Assembly: GCA_008973525.1 (NCBI GenBank)
Contig: WACJ01000081.1
Location: 62,001 to 126,000, forward strand
DNA length: 64,000 nt
Direction: 5' to 3'
DNA from: Stenopsyche tienmushanensis
Taxonomy: Eukaryota > Arthropoda > Insecta > Trichoptera > Stenopsychidae
A program made the position numbers and the translations under genes. The notes beneath the pieces are model-generated. The model saw nothing but the letters and a program-made list of their open reading frames with translations. It had not been told where the DNA came from and searched no databases. Position 1 is the stretch's first letter. Each line of letters opens with the position of its first letter. Positions 45,394 through 56,170 of the stretch are shown here, piece after piece.

Positions 45394-46789
45394 AAAACGG
45401 ACATTATGTATGAAAATATGTGGTGTTTTTATGGGACTTGTTTTTTTTTATATACAGTCAGATGGATATGCAATTAAAGCTTAAGGCTATTGGTCTATCA
45501 TACATTTATGGAATGATGTAGTGTATGGAGTCCATTTACTTGTAATGGAGCAAAAACGCTGTTGGCAGACAATAGCTGTAAGTTGTACGATCAGTATCGG
45601 GTTTTGAAGCGCATAAGGGCCAGGATGCGTGTGTCTGATAAACAATTCCGATATAAAAACAGGCCATAAATGTCCTGATGCAATAGTTCTTCAGGCGGTT
45701 GCTTGCTCCCGACGTAATGGTTGCTATAACCGCTCCTCTTGCTACCTACATGCCACGTCGGGTTTCCCTAATTTATGACCTTCCCCGCCCCAAAATGTAG
45801 GCTGCGCTTAAATACTTAATGCCCGCCCTCCATTTATTCGTATCAGCCCGGGAGAACAGTTAATTTTCGTCTTGACACAAATTTATTCGGATAAGTCATG
45901 GATACGGACCCGAAAACCAGACGCGCATTGAGACGTTACATGACTAATTGACAAAGTTGTGTTAGTCCGAAGGCGCAAAAAATGGATAGGTTGCCCAAAA
46001 AAAAAAAAAAAAGTTTCCCGAAGATCACAAATCAAAAAACAATGACTGCGTAGCGAGGAGCTTTCGCGAAGATAAAGCACGACGAGGTCAAGGGCGCTCG
46101 GCGTAACGAGAGCTTTAGCCGAATATTATATAAACATTATTTGTGGAGAGCTTTAAGGTCAATATATCAAAAGGCAATTATCTTATACAACCTTCGACGA
46201 AAATAAATGAACAACAACAAAGGGTCCGATTTGAAAGCAAATATTGAAAGTTAGCGGTTTACCTTTGGAAGTATTAGTGTACAACCACGACAAAAGAAAC
46301 ATTATTGTGCTCGGTGAAAGCTTTCCAATCTGGAATGTCGTAATATGTATTTATAGACACATGCTCTAACAGCTTTTGCCATCGGGCGAATGTCAATGTA
46401 TTCTATGATTTTACAAATTGTATATTATGCTAAATTATTCTCGATGGTCGTAAATAAAACAATACTATATGAATTGGCTGGAGTTCAAGTAAGAATGATA
46501 AAATCACTTTTCAGCACTGCCAAAATATTAACAGTTAAAATATATTTTATAAAAATATCGATCAACAATCATCTTAAGAACAGCGACCATTCCAAAATAT
46601 TTTTGCCAGTAAAAGATAGGCCGACATAATTTGTTCAAATAAATGAAGGTATGGTTTGATAAATTAAAACTTTTTTTAATCGAAATAGATCCTTTATGGG
46701 AATAAGTTTGAAATTCAAGACCAATAGGAAAAAATGCTAAGCTCATTATCACGTAATATATAGAGATCTATATGCTAAAAGTAGAAAAT
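45394..46789. other. No recognisable gene; GC-richer island 45560-46120
   Basis: The island contains a run of about 17 A near 45999 and GAGCTTTC at 46058-46065, with GAAAGCTTTCC at about 46314. Frames at 45883-46080, 46390-46629 and 46528-46752 have no recognisable motif. Confidence 0.4.
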
Positions 46790-47225
46790 CACCTATTTCA
46801 AGTCGATATAAATGAAATTCGCAAAGTTATAGACCGATGAGGAGAGGAAAAACTTTAAACGTGTTTTTCTCGAAACTACTTTTTCCAATCTCATGGAAGT
46901 GTTCTCACACGCCCTAGATAAGCATTCTTTATGAAATTTGGCAGAAACGTGTATAATAAATGTCTTCATCGTATAGACTAAAATTATTTAAAAATATTTA
47001 AAAGTGTGTATTAAATGAATTAAAAACTACAAAAAAAGTTGATAAAAAAATATATTTTTCTTCAATCGCTCACTATTTTTTTATTTTTTAATATTTATTT
47101 TTAATTTTAGTTTATGCTATACACAATATTATACAAAGTAAAAATATGATTAATTTTTATGCTGTAAATCATCTGTCCAGGACTTAGGACTTCCATGGTG
47201 AAGAATGTCATCGCTCGTTCATCGA
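46790..47225 (+). repeat. Mutator-like 3' module, copy R2
   Basis: Matches 36095-36496: TTCAAGTCGATATAAATGAA, then AACGTGTTTTTCTCGAAACT, CACACGCCCTAGATAAGCAT and CTGTCCAGGACTTAGGACTT. It ends at GAATGTCATCGCTCG without the inverted extension seen in R1. Confidence 0.7.
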
Positions 47226-47379
47226 TATACGTGGCTCATCCATTACCACTAATATACTTTGTCAAACTTTAAAAAATATTTTTATATTCAATGATGATTG
47301 CCAAGTGAACATACTCAATATTAAAATTCTATATTTAATACTTTTCACATAAAAACATGTTAAAAAATCGATCTTTTTA

Positions 47380-47490
47380 GGCCCAAATTTGTTGGTACGT
47401 TGAATTTATATTTTCCATAAGCTGGATTTGAACTGGAATTTTTAGAGTAACAGCCCAGGATCCGTCAAACTACTATACAAGCACATGGTT
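47380..47490 (-). repeat. Probable tRNA-derived SINE, copy 2
   Basis: On the minus strand it reads GTGCTTGTATAGTAGTTTGA, then GGATCCTGGGCTGTTACT, then CCAGTTCAAATCC (a good B-box match at 47424-47436), and ends CCAACAAATTTGG. It aligns with 18812-18915 throughout. Confidence 0.55.
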
Positions 47491-50109
47491 TAAAATGGAA
47501 TAAGTGGAATTATATTATTATTTTTACAAGACCCACCCAAAATGTAACATCATTCGAAATATTTACATAAACATTTGTAATGTTACAAAATTGGGATTAA
47601 AATTAAAATCGTGTATCACGTTCATATAATGCTACAGCAAGATAATACACGGGATTTCCACGGGATAAACAAGTAATATTATACCATCAGAAAATAATGG
47701 AATACAGAATGGCCAAACTAAATGTAATTGTTGGCTCGACATGACAGTAAGTAAATGAAGACACAAATTAGTAAGCACAAACAGTAATAAGTGCGAATAA
47801 ACACAAAGCCCTTTGTGAGAAGATTTTTTTGACGATAAAACAAACGGGAGAGGAGCAGTAATAAGTTGTCATACGAGAAGCAAAAAGAATTAGGGGATAG
47901 AATGAGACTTGGATATATATCAAGCCTAACGGGGTCGGAATTCGGCAATAAACTCTTCGCAATTAGTTTCTACGGCCCTGGCCTATGGAGAATATGGCTG
48001 GCGTGTAATACAGGGGTTGAAAACCTCCGAGCCTGAAGATCGACAATTAAATTTTCATCTTAAATCGAAGTGAAAAAGGTTCAATAAATTTTATGGAGGA
48101 CGCGCCGGGAGACGAGGAATATAAAATATTATATAACTATTCAGATGCCGGAACCTCAATCTTCGACATTTCACGACCCTTATTTTTATTCATGGTGTTT
48201 TGAGTTATATATGAATTTTTATTAACGATAAACATAAGGATGTCAATCTCGCAAAGAAGATGGATGAACGGATTTTGACTGCGAATTTTGCGGCCATCGT
48301 GCATGCGTGCTTGGAAAAAATAAACATGTCATGCTTAGGGGCTGAAATATTTTTATATGGACCATATTAATAATTAACAACGCTCAATCATTTGCCGTTT
48401 GTGAATGGGGCATATTGGCGATGTACATGTGAAGACGATGCTAAGAAAAACAAACTTCGCAGAAAAAAATAGGGGGAAGTTAAAATAAATGTTCAAAATT
48501 AAAATTATTTATTACGTTTAGGGGGTTGTCAAAGTAAACAGTGGATTAAAAGAGAGACGTGGAGATATTCTGAACGATAGAAAAGTGTACTATTAATGTA
48601 ATCTAAATTTAGGGCTCTATAAAACGAAGTTCTGGACGACGGAAGGGGGATTGGAAAATTTATTTTTATTGCGTTTTAAGCTGTAAAACTAAATAAAAAC
48701 TTAATTAATGACTTATGAATGATATATTAAAGGGGTTGAACTGTTTCTCGGGGATATTTTATCTATAAAAATGGCGAAATAAAACTGAATACACTTGTTT
48801 AAAGGATTTTATTACAAAGAGAATTGCGTTCGTTTATATAGTCTATGGTAAAATATAGAATTTTACGGAGAATTATTAAGAAATATTTTACGTATTGTAA
48901 CACTTCATAGAAACCATTATATTCAAGAACAATTTTCAGTTAAGATTCTTGAAATGGAAGGCTGAGTTGAGGTCGCAGGTATGTAAGTGGACCATTGGCG
49001 TAATTTCAAAAACTTGGTGCCATGGAAGAAAAGTGTGAAAATTATCACATAAGCCGGTGAATTATTTTTTCGCGGAGGAAATTCTGGAAAAGCGGTCTCA
49101 AAGATGAGACAAAATGAGTGCGTTTGACGTAGGCAATCCATCTGTCGCCATTACTGGCGGCGAGCATAAGTCAAGAAGAAGAAATGAAAGGAAACACTCG
49201 CAGGGAGAGGGCTGGTCGCATGTGAAAAAAAAATCCAGCAAAAGTGGTCGACGTAAATCATCTCCGGGTGAAAAACCCAGCCCTGGGACTTCTTCCTCTT
49301 TCCGGGAGCAAGGGGGAGTGGGCCGGGATGAAAATTTATTCCGCCGCTTATGAGTGTTTTTCTTAAGAAAATGGATCCCGTGAAAAATTGCCAGGAAACC
49401 TTCGGGTTTTCCTTTAACTGGCCAGCAACGCCGTTTTAATAATGAACGCCTGCAACCGGGCCCACGTGAAACGTATAAATGTGGTCGTTTCTTATTATGA
49501 TTAACATCACAGAACACCATTTAAAATTATTGTAAACCACAAATATGGCGATTTAGCATCATTAGCCCTATAAATACGGGATAAATCATATTTATAATTT
49601 TTCAAAGGTGCCGCAAAAATTAGCATACCTGGACGATTATTTTGAATATTCCATTTTTTTTAAAATCAGCTTGTTCTCTAGTAATTTCTATTTTGTTTCA
49701 TTGACTAGGGGCCTTATTAATATTTCTGATCAATTGTCTCGATTCAACGTTAATTTTGGTTTCAGTCAGTGTTTATATAATTTAAATAAGGAAAGACACA
49801 ACTTATCAAGCTTTTAACATTGCGGACAATAATAACAATTTTCGAATTTTGAATATTTTACACAGAGGCATTAAATTAAAATGTACAAAGCTGCTTCTTT
49901 GTCTACAAGTAGTTTACCTTAATTATTGTTAAATAAACGTCTTCTTATTTCGAAACAAGGTGGCTAGGGCTTCGATAGACATGGTTTATGATAGGGTGGA
50001 AACTTGATTGAAATATTGCATTTTTAAAGCATTGCAATATCAAGTAATAGCGAATATCCGACATGCGTTGCAATGCCATAAGCGCTTAATAATTATTTTA
50101 AAAGAAACT
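47491..50109. other. No recognisable gene; GC-richer island 48900-49530
   Basis: The 79-codon plus frame at 49114-49353 starts with ATG and is Ser/Lys/Gly-rich (KKKSSKSGRRKSSPG). A 140-codon minus frame overlaps it (49098-49520). Neither has a recognisable fold and both lie in a GC-rich patch. Other frames (47718-47962) are incidental. Confidence 0.4.
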
Positions 50110-50640
50110 CAGTATGTGGTTTATTGCTTCAGGCCACGTGTAGCGCGATCCGAAGAACTGAGATCCAAAAGCATATGCACACTCGCTGTCGTCTCGAAAA
50201 CCGACTTAACCACCGTGTTGCACGCCCATCCTTTCTCTCCTTGTCCCGGCAGCCCAAACTTCATTGTGTTCTAAAAGATGAGGGAGTGGCCACAAGGTTT
50301 GTGTGTTCAACCGGTCCGCCTTTCAGACCGCTGACACTTTGACTGCCTCGCGATCGGACGCCATAACCGGATTTCCGCACGAGCACTCCGAAATTGGGGA
50401 AAATCTGAACCTAGAGAGCGAAGCCCTAAAGCGCCCGTGCCCTGTGAGGAACTGGGACGTTTAGTAATCCGGAACGACACAGCGACATCTCAAACGGTTT
50501 ATTAAATACGGACAAACAAACATTGTTTTTTATATATAAGACTATGCCTATGTTACTCACGGAATTCTTAGCAATAAGTGGACGAAGTTTTATTGCAGTC
50601 TGATGAACGGTATGGCAGCATATTTGGAACGAACAAAACC
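50110..50640 (-). repeat. Interspersed repeat family A, copy 3 (long, permuted)
   Basis: On the minus strand the CCGTTCATC/AACATAGGCATAG module (50640-50545) comes first. The TGTTTGTTTGTCCGTATTTA module (about 50525-50503) follows, then a GC-rich block including GCGTCCGATCGCGAGGCA, and last the GTGTGCATATGCTTTTGGAT and CACGTG module near 50130-50190. In copies 1 and 2 the TGTTTGTTTG module precedes the CCGTTCATC module. The plus frames 50008-50342 are incidental. Confidence 0.75.
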
Positions 50641-52444
50641 CAATTCATTTTTATATATTAAGAAGATATTTATAATATATATTTTAAACAGCTACAACAT
50701 AGTTTCCCGTACTAAAATTATCAAATGATGGCATTATTGGATTGAAGTATTATTAAAAAATAAAAGAGTATGAAAGTGGTGATTGACCACATTTTGAAAC
50801 AACAACTCATATTGTCATCTCGCTCAAAATTTAATATGAACAAGTCGATGATCTGATTGTCTAAGTATCCAATCTTTTCATATATATATTAATTATATTG
50901 TAAAAGTTTCTTAAAGGTTTGGCGAGATTTTTCAATCAATTTTTATGGCCTCAAAACGATATTGGTCTTATCTAATCCAATTTCGTTTTTGTTTGAGTCG
51001 GTAAATTAAATCTAGCGTTACTTGCGATCACATTCTATCAGAAGAGGTGTGCCTGTAATGCCTGCACGTATCACGTGCGAAGGCTTCTATGGTCAAATAA
51101 TAATAAAACTCGTGACAATATAAAAAGTGGACGTGCACCAGGACCCATAAAGAAGTTATCCTTTTATCATCCCACATTGCAGAAAATGGATATTATCTTT
51201 GGGGTACGTCCAGTTTTGAATCCGTCGGGATTAAATTGATATCGGATGAATTATCGATGGCTTCGGTCGTCATCTTATTTCGTCGGCCTAACGAGGATCG
51301 ACTCCCTCCTCGGCAATGCAAGAGACAGTAGCCATCTAAAAATTGATTGCTGCTACGGACAGGAAACATTTCATTATGTCACACACAGACACATATACAA
51401 TTTTCCCACACGAAGGACCTCCCGATGTCTCCTCTTCAGGGTTAATGCTTCATCTCATCTCGGCACCCTTCGGCCTCTCCCCTATCCACTAATAGTTTCG
51501 CCACCCCGTTCCACTCTCTCTTAAATGTCTCTTGCGGGTTTCATCCGCTTAATCATACAGACGAATACACTTTCGATCGTATCCTATTTTAGGCTATCTA
51601 TTTTTTAATTATTCGGTACATTTCGAATTACCAGCGCTTTTTGTGCGTCCTGTGAATTTAATTCCAAGGCAGCGTTCCTCCCCTTCGTTCGTTCTTTCTT
51701 TGCTGCCGGGGGGAAACAATTTGGTCCGAATTATATTTTTCTTCATTTTCTCCCACTTGTATAAAGTTCTAAAAGAAGATTTTATTAACCATAATTTTCC
51801 AACCCCAATTATACATAATTTCTACTCTATATAATTTGATGTTATGTACGTACATACTTTGGGGTCGTTGTGCCGGGGACTTGCGGAAGTTTTAAGATTA
51901 TTATTTACTTACTTTGTAATGTACTTAGCCGGCCAGCCCTATGGGGTATAATGTGAATATTTTGACATTCAATGGGTTTATTAAAAACGCATTTTGAACG
52001 CCATGTTGACGTATATCATTAAGTAATCATACGTCCGTAGATATGTCTTGAAAGCATGAATGAGGGTTTTGGAGCTGATGCTGGACGTTGGCAGGTCAGG
52101 TGTGGATTCCATCAAAAACTCAGTAAGTGGCATAATAAAAGCGAAGGGACCATAACATGGAAGTAGTTTTCGATGCGACAAAACTAAAAGTATCCATTAC
52201 CGGATGAGGTGTGCCGGAAGGAAACGTGTCCATTCTTATATGCGAAGGAATTACGACTCATAAAACATTCAGTGGCCAAAAGCGCAGAAGAGTGCCAAAA
52301 GATATACACACAAAAACATATTTAACATGGTAGGCTTTTTAAAACTAGTTGCATAAAAAAATCTAAAACAATGCTAATAAAAGAACATTGAATGCCCTCT
52401 TTAATTTCATAAAATTAAATAAAATGTTTGAAATACGCGGTATA
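50641..52444. other. No recognisable gene; GC-richer patches
   Basis: 51240-51720 and 52100-52300 are GC-richer and unrepeated. The 92-codon plus frame at 51246-51524 and the 63-codon frame at 51643-51834 have no known motif. Confidence 0.4.
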
Positions 52445-52690
52445 AATAAAACATCTTAACTCCTTGGAAAAGTGTTTTTTTTCATTTATTAACGGAAATT
52501 GTTAACTTAAAGATAAAGCTGTATTTGTGTAATATATAATAAAATAGGCGCGCCATTGATTTAGTCTTTATGCTACAAACATTAAGAGTGGGGCGGCGCA
52601 TGCGCGTAGCATGTCTATGATGTATGTAACGAAGATAAAGACTACAAGCGTTTATCCTATTTTATCCGACCAACTATACAAATTTCACTT
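52445..52690 (+). repeat. Interspersed repeat family D, copy 3
   Basis: TAATATATAATAAAATAGGC (52530-52549) and CATGCGCGTAGCAT (52599-52612) are identical to copy 1, with ATTGTTAACTTAAAG before them. The GTGACGTTCAAG end is missing or too diverged. Confidence 0.65.
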
Positions 52691-53885
52691 AAAACTTGTA
52701 TATTTTTTAAATTTATTCATCAAAGTAAAGTTAAGATATAATATAATTTTTCATAGATATACTTTTTTTTGCAAAATTTGGTGCTTTTTAATTATAGATT
52801 ATTTTATTAAATATTGCACAATATGCATCCCGTATGACTAGATTTGTTTCAGATATAAAAAGAGCATTGATTGTATTTATGGAGCATTTTGAAAAAATGT
52901 TTAAATCTATGCATTTGATAAAAATGTATGTCTGTCTGTATATCTGTATGTTAAAATCTGTTTTCTTCGCACTTATTCTTTTATGTGAATATTCATCATA
53001 TTTTGAATAGTAATTTCATTATTTTTTTATAATATTTCTCATTTGCACACTTATATTCTGAAGCATCCCTTAATACAGTTTACAAATTGGATTGAATGAA
53101 AAATGAAATAGTATTGTGTATAAACATATTTTCGTTGGTGCTAAATTCTCTTAAGCAGTCTAATATGCTTAAGAAAACACATTTAGCACATATATGATTT
53201 ATAAATGGATTTGCTTCATAAATTACGTGTATAAATTCGTTCCATTCAAGGCGTCCATATTATTATGAAAAATCATCAAAACGAACAAAAAAATATGATT
53301 ACCTTTTTCATCAAAGAGAGAGCCCATTTCACGGGAGTGTAGAGACATTTTCTCACACGAATGTGACGTGAATATAGGTGGGAAAAAGTGTCTGGGATAT
53401 GTGAATATTCGTCGGGAAATGTCCGGCGAGAAAAGCTCGAAAAGGAAATGATAATGGCCTCTTTGATAGGTAATATTCTCGTGAAGAAAGAAAGCCATAT
53501 CCGCTCTTATAAATGGCAAACACTTAACGAAACAAAGAACCTCAAATTGAATGCACGCTGACCTGGTTTCCGGCAGTCCGACGGTCTGACGGTGGCCACC
53601 GAGTGCGGTTTCGGAATCGGGTTTCAGGACACGTACTAAGCGTCTGAGTATAAGCATTTTGAAACGCTCAATCTAGCACATCAATCAGGAATAACGCCCA
53701 ACTTTCAAACATTGGAAACACTCCCCGGACATCACACGGATTTGTGTATGTGTACTAAATGAATTTGGATAGGTTGTTGTGTGAAGTTAGTGGCGGTGTG
53801 ATGGATTTAACAGGGACTTACATCAGGGATATTTAATGAGGAGCCAGTGGTACTTAAAGAATAATATAATCAATGGATTGAACTA
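52691..53885. other. No recognisable gene; 144-codon minus frame
   Basis: The minus strand is open at 53223-53657 (144 codons) through a GC-richer patch. The translation is Phe/His-rich and not recognised. The 52.7-53.2 kb part is A+T-rich. Confidence 0.35.
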
Positions 53886-54045
53886 CAGTGAAACCTCGAT
53901 TTTACGTTTTCCAAGGGACCCTGAAAAAAAAACGGTAATTGCGGGAAACGGTTAATGCGGGAAAGCTTCAAATAATAATAAAAAACAACTAAAATCTAAA
54001 AAAAACATTTATTTATTAGTTACTTGTATATATTGCATATAAAAT

Positions 54046-54662
54046 TTATTTTTTAAAAAACTCCTTTATGTTTGTTTGCTTCTTTGTTGTTTGGCACTTT
54101 AATTGGAACAAAGACGCCTCAAACTCGCGTACTTTTCTAAGAGCGGATTCGTCTATTTTCTTGGAATAGAAAAATGATTTAATTTTTTCGAAGGCCAACA
54201 ATGCTTCTGTAAATGTCGGAATAGATTCGGTATTATGTTCTTCGCCATCTTCCTCTTCACTGCTGTTATTAGTTGCATCACATAATGAGTCGATTGTCTC
54301 AACGCCACAGAAAATTTTGTGATCCCTTTTATTTTGGCTATTTGCAAAGCTTTTTCTTTGACTATGGATCCATCAATGGGTATGTTTTCAGCTCGCGCCT
54401 GCTGGTACCACGTGTAAAGAATATCTTCAAGCTCTCCAAAAGTAGATTCCTTAGCAGACTTTCTTTTATTCGCTGTCTTGCCGCACTTTTCAATTGTTTT
54501 GCGAATGTTACTCTTCATAGCAACAATCGTGTTTAGAGTTGATGGTGCTAATTCCAGACGTTTTGCTATGTCAATTCGTTTTTCTCCTGGATTGTTTTCG
54601 ACGTCTTGAATTATTTTCAGCTTCTCAGCTAGAGTTCTAGTTTTCTTCATGGGTGGCGGCAT
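54046..54662 (-). pseudogene. Tigger transposase, DNA-binding domain intact, DDE core deleted
   Basis: The protein starts at the ATG complementary to 54660-54662 (MPPPMKKTRTLAEKLKI). Residues ~5-55 form the CENP-B N-type helix-turn-helix (KRIDIAKRLELAPSTLNTIV). Residues ~75-115 begin the second helix-turn-helix (Tc5-type: LYTWYQQARAENIPIDG, then KEKALQIAK). After about residue 115 the sequence jumps to the acidic C-terminal end. In the next frame this reads SSEEEDGEEHN, FTEALLAFEKIKSFF and KKQTNIKEFFKK, and stops at 54046-54048. The entire DDE catalytic domain, about 250-300 residues in the family, is missing. What remains could bind DNA but not transpose. Confidence 0.88.
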
Positions 54663-54831
54663 TTTAGTTTCAATTTGGAAAAAAATTCGATACGAGATGT
54701 CAGGCAATATTGAACGTAACTGACTTGTACAAATTCAGCTACGCGACTAAAAAGTTTGTATGTACAGGAATCATTATTACCATGAATTTTAAACAATTCA
54801 ACATTTGCATTGTAACGTAGAAATAAAACGG

Positions 54832-55367
54832 ATTGGGAAATTCCCAACCTCGATACTAAGGAATGTTGGACACCGATGTTCGTCAAATCAGTCAAACAAA
54901 AGACGATAGGTTTTCCCTCTTTAAGTGACGATCTCCGAATAATCGACAATAGCGTAGATAAGGTAAACCTACTATCCAAAACTTTGGGACTAATCACCAG
55001 GATTCCCAGCACTTAAGCGACAATTTCGAACAGACGATTTCGAAATCATTAAAATAATTCTTCAAAAATTATCCTAAATCCTTAACAAATACTAAAATAA
55101 TCACTCCATTAGAAACTATTATTAAGAAAAAATAAAGATTAAAAACAAAAAATACACAGGTTCGGCGAAATTGATAATACAATCATTAAAAACTTCCCAC
55201 GAAAGTTTTCAATGCTTGCCTGAAAATCGGTTATTATCCCACATTATGGAAATTTGCAAAGGTAATTCCGATTCCAAAATCAGTCCAAAAAAATGATCCA
55301 TCCCGAAAACTATAGACCGATCACTCGGCTGTGTCAAACTTGCTTGCCGAGATACGGAGAAATATGC
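54832..55367 (+). mobile_element. Jockey-like non-LTR fragment (endonuclease-RT linker and RT fingers) inside Tigger
   Basis: The plus strand is open from about 54829 to a stop at 55012-55014 and contains FPSLSDDLRIIDNSVDKVNLL, a segment typical of the linker before the reverse transcriptase. Further on, in other frames, come the fingers: KLPTKVFNACLKIGYYPTLW and FAKVIPIPKS, then after a one-base frameshift ENYRPITRL. In jockey-like elements these correspond to KNKKxPGxDxI, LWKxAxVxPIPKxGK and NYRPIS. Neither the 5' nor the 3' end of a LINE is present. The fragment is bounded by AATAAAACGG (54822-54831) and AATAAAAACGG (55368-55378). Confidence 0.85.
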
Positions 55368-55789
55368 AATAAAAACGGTCAATCGGGATAATATTTGTGA
55401 CGGGACCAAAATATTTAAACGGTTTATCGAGGAAATCGGTAAATCGGGGAACGGTCAATGCGGGATTATTTAACGTTGTTCTTATGGGAGTTTGACGGGA
55501 CTATAAAAAATGAACGGTCCATCCGGGAAAACGTATTATGCGGGAACGGTTTATCGAGGTTCCACTGTATTTATAAAAATAGTTTATAATAACCCTTTTC
55601 AGCAAGTTGAGAGCAAGCTTTGTGCCAAACAGTATCATGCATTCATATTTAAACATGCTGCCAAACATTCAGTCGAAGGATTAATCAAATATACCATCAA
55701 GACACAAATTTAAATCCTGGATGAATAGATAATTTTGGTTGAAGAATGAACTCCAATATATTATAAGGGTGAATAAGTTATTAAGTAAA

Positions 55790-56170
55790 GATGCTTGGGT
55801 GGCCATACCCAAAATGCTAATGAATGTTTTTTAACTTGACAAAAACAACAGCTAGTCGAAGATAATTAACTTTTTAAGATAGCTAAAGATCGATCGATAA
55901 GTCATTAAAATTGATAGTTTTATCGCATTGAAACTTTAAAGGAGATTATCTCGAAACTGCATTTTCAAAATGTTCGCCAGTTTTAGCTTAAAAATTTATT
56001 AATCGATCTAGCTGAAATTTCGGGATGTTTATCACTATAATATTATTTAGTAAACTAAGCTAAAATATTAAGATTTTCGCGTAAATAAGGTATTTTTTTG
56101 GGGGTAAAAATTGAACAATGTAATTCCTGAATTTTTTTTGAAAGATAAAGGTTCGAATTACGAGACATAA
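55790..56170 (+). repeat. Mutator-like element, 3' part, copy 2
   Basis: ATGCTAATGAATGTTTT, then ACAGCTAGTCGAAGATAATT, CTTTTTAAGATAGCT and TTATCTCGAAACTGCATTTT match 59510-59990 in the same order. The coding part between the first two blocks is deleted here. Only the 3' module follows. Confidence 0.7.

Larger units (their letters stand above)
53886..55567 (-). mobile_element. Tigger (pogo superfamily) element with internal deletion and nested LINE
   Basis: The left end CAGTGAAACCTCGATTTTAC and the reverse complement of the right end, CAGTGGAACCTCGATAAACC, are inverted repeats with TA outside both (53884-53885 and 55568-55569). Repeated subterminal ACGGTnnATnCGGG words occur at both ends. The transposase is on the minus strand. 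The element holds a 536-bp non-LTR fragment at 54832-55367. It belongs to a different Tigger family from 14388-15310, since the ends differ. Confidence 0.93.

Noticed and set aside
49098..49520. 140-codon minus frame and overlapping 79-codon plus frame with ATG
   Set aside because: Low-complexity Ser/Lys/Pro-rich translations in both directions within a GC-rich patch; no recognisable fold.
53223..53657. 144-codon minus frame
   Set aside because: GC-richer patch, no known motif, no flanking splice or poly-A pattern that I can support; left as chance.
54811..54860. Resemblance of TGTAACGTAG...TTGGGAAATTCCCAACCT to the start of the solo LTR at 10963
   Set aside because: The shared part is a short palindrome (TTGGGAAATTCCCAA) and similarity ends at once; the region reads as LINE coding, not LTR.
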